From Lysobacteraceae bacterium UBA6001 (GTDB taxonomy: Bacteria; Pseudomonadota; Gammaproteobacteria; Xanthomonadales; Xanthomonadaceae), in the NCBI GenBank assembly GCA_002429615.1, contig DJAN01000242.1:1-9615 (forward strand): a DNA stretch of 9,615 bases. Direction: 5' to 3'. Under the pieces are notes generated by a model that was not told the DNA's origin, did not search any database, and saw only the letters and a list, made by a program, of their open reading frames with translations. A program made the position numbers and the translations under genes. This document shows, piece by piece, positions 5,658-9,615 of this stretch (position 1 is its first letter; every line of letters starts with the position of its first letter).

Positions 5658-7327
5658 AGACCGTACTTCTCCTTCATGCGCTGCAGCGCCCGGTTGTCCG
5701 GGTCGATCCTGCGCGCCTCCTCGACATAGTGCCGGGCCTCGTCCTGCTGACCGCTGACCCAGAGCACCTCGGCCAGATGCGCACCGATCTCGGCATCCTT
5801 GGCCAGCGACCACGCGCGCCGCAGCTGCACCAGCGCATCGCGGTTGCGGCCCAGGCGATACAGCACCCAGCCGTAGCTGTCGACGATGGCCGGGTTGTCC
5901 GGATCGGCGGTGCGTGCGCGCTCGATCAACGCCAGCGCTTCCTTGTAGCGGGTGGTGCGGTCGGCCAGGGTGTAGCCCAGCGCGTTCAGCGCGCTCACGC
6001 TCTCCGGCTCGGTCACCAGGATCTTGCGCAGGTCCGCCTCGGCACGGGCGATATCGTCGCGACGCTCCCAGGCCAGGCCCCGCGCATACAGCAGCGCGTT
6101 GTCGTCCGGATACGCCGACAGGCCACGCGCGAAGGCATCCAGCTCGCCGGCGTCGTCGCCCTCTTCCTGGCGCAGCTCGGATTCGAGCACATAGGCGTCG
6201 CGGCGGGCCTCGTCATCGGCATCGGCGTCACCCTGCAGCGCGTGCACGGTGTCATAGGCCTCCTGCTTGCGACCCAGCTTGAACAGCGCATTGGCCGCGC
6301 GCAGGCGTGCCTCGCTGCGCTCCGGGCCTCCCGGCACACCGCGATACCAGTCCACCGCTTCCTGGTAGCGCTCCAGGTATTCGGCCATCTTGCCGAGCAG
6401 CAGGCGCCGCTGCGGGTCCGGCGTGGCGGCATTGGCCTTGAGTTCGTCATACAGCGCGGTCAGCGCCGCCTTGTCCTGCTGTTTGGCCAGCAGCGAGGCG
6501 CGCAGCCCATAGGTATTGGTGTCCTGCGGCCCGGTGGCCAGCACCCGCGCCGCCGCGGCCGGCTCGCCCATGCCGTCGTAGCTGAAAGCCAGCGCGGCGC
6601 GCATTTCCGGGTCCCGCGCGGCCTGCGGCTCCGCCCCCTTGAGCAGCGCCAGGGCCTCGTCACGCTTGCCGGCCTGCTGCAGCTGGTTGGCATGCAGCAA
6701 CGCCACGCGCGGCTCCTGCGGGAAACGCTTCACCACCTCGTCGACGATCTGCTTGGCCAGCGCCGGGCGCTCCATGCGCAGCGCGAGGCGCCCGAATTCC
6801 TGCCAGGCCTCGATCTGGTTCGGAATCGCGCCTGCCGACACCAGCGCCCCCAGTACCTGGGCGGCAGCATCCGGCTCACGCGCGGCACCGGCCAGGGCGA
6901 CCAGGGCGAAGCGCCAGCCACGCGGGTCCGGATCACGCAGCAGCGACTCCAGCTGCCGCCGGGCCTGACGGCGCTCGCCCTTGCGCAGGGCCAGGGTGGC
7001 CTCGGTGCTGCGCATCGCCAGCGACTGCGGCGCCCGCTGCCGCCACAGCGCCAGCGCCTTGGCGGCATTGGCGTCATCGTCGGCCAGCATGGCGATGCGC
7101 GCGGCGCGCTCGGCCAGGCCGGCATCGCCGGGGGTATCCCGCGCCGCCTGCAGATACCAGCGGGTGGCTTCCTCCAGCTCGCCGGACTGCAGGGCGAATT
7201 CACCGGCCAGCACCGGCTCCAGCGCGTCGTCCGTGGCGCCCGGTGGCGGGGCCGGCGGGCGGGCCGCCGCGGTCGCGGCCCATGTCGACAACAGGAGAAC
7301 GCTGAGGACTCGCAGGAAAACGGGCAT
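5654..7327 (-). CDS. Exported TPR-repeat protein, function unknown
   Basis: 557 aa from the ATG at 7327. The N-terminus MPVFLRVLSVLLLSTW followed by AATAAARPP is a Sec signal peptide with an A-x-A type cleavage site and no lipobox Cys, so the mature protein should be periplasmic. Most of the rest is helical tetratricopeptide repeats. The clearest are at the C-terminus, where units of about 34 residues carry the A-L...A...P-D-N pattern, for example RTADPDNPAIVDSYGWVLYR and RRIDPDNRALQRM. An alanine/arginine-rich middle holds more degenerate units. It lies upstream of lolB, coupled by ATGA, and divergent from hemA. A TPR protein at this spot is conserved beside lolB, suggesting a role in envelope or lipoprotein biogenesis, but no specific function can be read from the sequence. 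The in-frame extension to 7606 runs through hemA antisense and is discarded. Confidence 0.88.
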   Translation of the reverse strand: MPVFLRVLSVLLLSTWAATAAARPPAPPPGATDDALEPVLAGEFALQSGELEEATRWYLQAARDTPGDAGLAERAARIAMLADDDANAAKALALWRQRAPQSLAMRSTEATLALRKGERRQARRQLESLLRDPDPRGWRFALVALAGAAREPDAAAQVLGALVSAGAIPNQIEAWQEFGRLALRMERPALAKQIVDEVVKRFPQEPRVALLHANQLQQAGKRDEALALLKGAEPQAARDPEMRAALAFSYDGMGEPAAAARVLATGPQDTNTYGLRASLLAKQQDKAALTALYDELKANAATPDPQRRLLLGKMAEYLERYQEAVDWYRGVPGGPERSEARLRAANALFKLGRKQEAYDTVHALQGDADADDEARRDAYVLESELRQEEGDDAGELDAFARGLSAYPDDNALLYARGLAWERRDDIARAEADLRKILVTEPESVSALNALGYTLADRTTRYKEALALIERARTADPDNPAIVDSYGWVLYRLGRNRDALVQLRRAWSLAKDAEIGAHLAEVLWVSGQQDEARHYVEEARRIDPDNRALQRMKEKYGL

Positions 7328-7344
7328 CGTGGGCTGCCGGGCCG

Positions 7345-7350
7345 TAAAAT
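7345..7350 (+). promoter_or_regulatory. Possible -10 box for hemA
   Basis: TAAAAT matches the -10 consensus at 5 of 6 positions and lies in the 64-nt gap between the divergent TPR gene and hemA. No good -35 box is found 16-18 nt upstream. Transcription from here would start near 7357, leaving about 35 nt before the preferred hemA ATG at 7392. No clear promoter for the TPR-lolB-ispE direction is visible in the same gap. Confidence 0.35.
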
Positions 7351-7391
7351 GGGGGCCCTGAATGGCCAGCAGCTTATCGCAAGCGACCCGA

Positions 7392-8667
7392 ATGAGTTTG
7401 TGGGTGCTCGGACTCAACCACCAGACCGCACCGGTGGATTTGCGCGAACGCGCCGCTTTCGACGGCGAGGCGTTGCCGCGCGCGCTCGAATCGCTGCGCG
7501 CCCTGCCGGAGGTCACCGAGGCGGCGCTGCTGTCGACCTGCAACCGCACCGAGCTGTACGCGGTCGCCGAGGACGCGGCATCGCTGACGCACTGGCTGGA
7601 GGCCAAGGCGCCCGGCCTGCAGGCCTATCTGTACCAGCACCAGGACAGCGATGCGGTCCGCCATCTGTTCCGGGTGGCGACCGGGCTGGATTCGATGGTG
7701 CTGGGCGAACCGCAGATCCTCGGCCAGGTGAAGGACGCCTGGTCCGCCGCACGCCTGCATGGTGCGCTCGGCAATCGCCTGGACCGGCTGTTCCAGCAGA
7801 CTTTCTCGGTCGCCAAGCGCGCCCGCACCGACACCCGCATCGGCGCCAACCCGGTGTCGGTGGCGTCCACCGCGGTGCGCCTGGCACAGGAATCGTTCAC
7901 CCGCCTGGATGAGTCCACCGTGCTGCTGATCGGCGCCGGCGAGACCATCGAGCTGGCCGCGCGCCATCTCAGCGAGGGCAAGGTCAAGCGCCTGCTGATC
8001 GCCAACCGCACGCTGGCCCACGCGCAGGCGCTGGCCAGCCAGCATGGCGGCTATGCGCTGCCGCTGGACGAACTGCCGCGTCACCTCGCCGAGGCCGACG
8101 TGGTGTTCTCGGCCACCGCCGCGCGCGAGCCGATCGTCGGCAAGCGCCTGGTCGAAGAGGCGCTGCGCGCGCGCCGGCGCAAGCCGGTGCTGTTGTTCGA
8201 CCTGGCCGTGCCACGCGACATCGACCCGGCCGTGGGCGAACTCAACGACGCTTACCTCTACACCGTCGACGACCTCGAGCGCGCGGTCGAGGACAACCGC
8301 CGCAGCCGCCGCGAAGCCGCCACCGCCGCCGAAGCGATCATCGAGCTGCAGGTCGCGCGCTACATGGAGAGCCAGCAGGCCAGCGCGCACCACGCCCCGC
8401 TCAAGCGCCTGCGCGCGTTTGGCGATGGCACCCGCGACGAACTGCTGGCCAAGGCCCGCGCACAGCTCAGCAACGGCCGCCCGGCCGAGGAAGTGCTGGA
8501 ACAGCTCGCGCACGGCCTGACCAACCGTCTGCTGCACCCGCCGACCGCCGCGCTGCGCGAGGCCGCGCTCAGCGGCGACGCCGAACTGTCGCGCGCCGCC
8601 GATCGCCTGTTCCCGGAAAAGCCCGGCTATTCGCATCCCGCGCCAACGCCTCCCATCGTGACCCCGA

Positions 8668-8690
<23 letters not shown>
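7392..8690 (+). CDS. hemA: Glutamyl-tRNA reductase
   Basis: 432 aa. HemA reduces the glutamyl group of Glu-tRNA with NADPH to glutamate-1-semialdehyde, the first committed step of C5-pathway tetrapyrrole (heme) synthesis. Visible features: N-terminal [14 protein letters not shown]; the nucleophile Cys50 in [29 protein letters not shown] with conserved His90; the NADPH-binding loop GAGE at 181-184; and a C-terminal helical dimerisation region from about residue 310. An upstream in-frame ATG at 7362 would add ten residues with no family similarity. The ATG at 7392 gives [10 protein letters not shown], matching the E. coli start, although no strong Shine-Dalgarno precedes it. The last residues form a Pro/Ala-rich tail ([18 protein letters not shown]) that overlaps prfA by 23 nt. 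Confidence 0.96.

Positions 8691-9615
<925 letters not shown>

Noticed and set aside
7362..7391. Upstream hemA start adding ten residues
   Set aside because: The extra residues [10 protein letters not shown] have no counterpart in known HemA, and the ATG at 7392 aligns with the family start.
5729..7912. 727-codon plus-strand frame opposite the TPR gene and into hemA in another frame
   Set aside because: It is the complement of the TPR gene and then an out-of-frame reading of hemA; no domain or ribosome binding site supports it.

Overview
The window is a GC-rich stretch of gammaproteobacterial chromosome. It most resembles Xanthomonadaceae/Lysobacteraceae (the Xanthomonas, Stenotrophomonas, Lysobacter, Luteimonas group). 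I base this on the RF1 N-terminus [19 protein letters not shown], on the gene order, and on a GATTCGG heptad repeat in one intergenic gap, all judged from memory and not by a search. Nothing suggests a plasmid, phage, insertion sequence, CRISPR array or defence island. It is a dense housekeeping region, and I do not see a previously undescribed system in it.

Layout from left to right. (1) 1-481, minus strand: the start of tuf (EF-Tu) preceded by tRNA-Thr(GGT), tRNA-Gly(TCC) and tRNA-Tyr(GTA). These are driven by a strong promoter at about 432-460 with an AT-rich upstream segment and a GC-rich discriminator. This is the tRNA-tufB operon arrangement also known from E. coli. (2) 512-7327, minus strand, read from right to left: a periplasmic TPR-repeat protein, lolB, ispE, tRNA-Gln(TTG), prs, rplY, pth and ychF. 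The first three CDSs are joined by two ATGA stop/start overlaps, and the tRNA gene begins 3 nt after the ispE stop. (3) 7392-9615, plus strand: hemA and prfA, divergent from the TPR gene. prfA overlaps hemA by 23 nt and runs off the right edge.

Most genes concern translation or tRNA use. EF-Tu delivers aminoacyl-tRNA. The four tRNAs read Thr, Gly, Tyr and Gln codons. L25 binds 5S rRNA, Pth recycles peptidyl-tRNA, YchF is a ribosome-associated ATPase, and RF1 terminates at UAG/UAA. HemA diverts Glu-tRNA into tetrapyrroles. Prs makes PRPP, IspE serves isoprenoid synthesis, and LolB with its TPR neighbour serves the outer membrane and periplasm. The hemA-prfA // TPR-lolB-ispE-tRNA-Gln-prs-rplY-pth-ychF order is, as I recall it, also that of Pseudomonas, so it is an old conserved block.

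The non-coding gaps are all short (under 150 nt). They hold the promoter, several stem-loops without U-tracts, and one repeat element. Those are the parts worth a second look.
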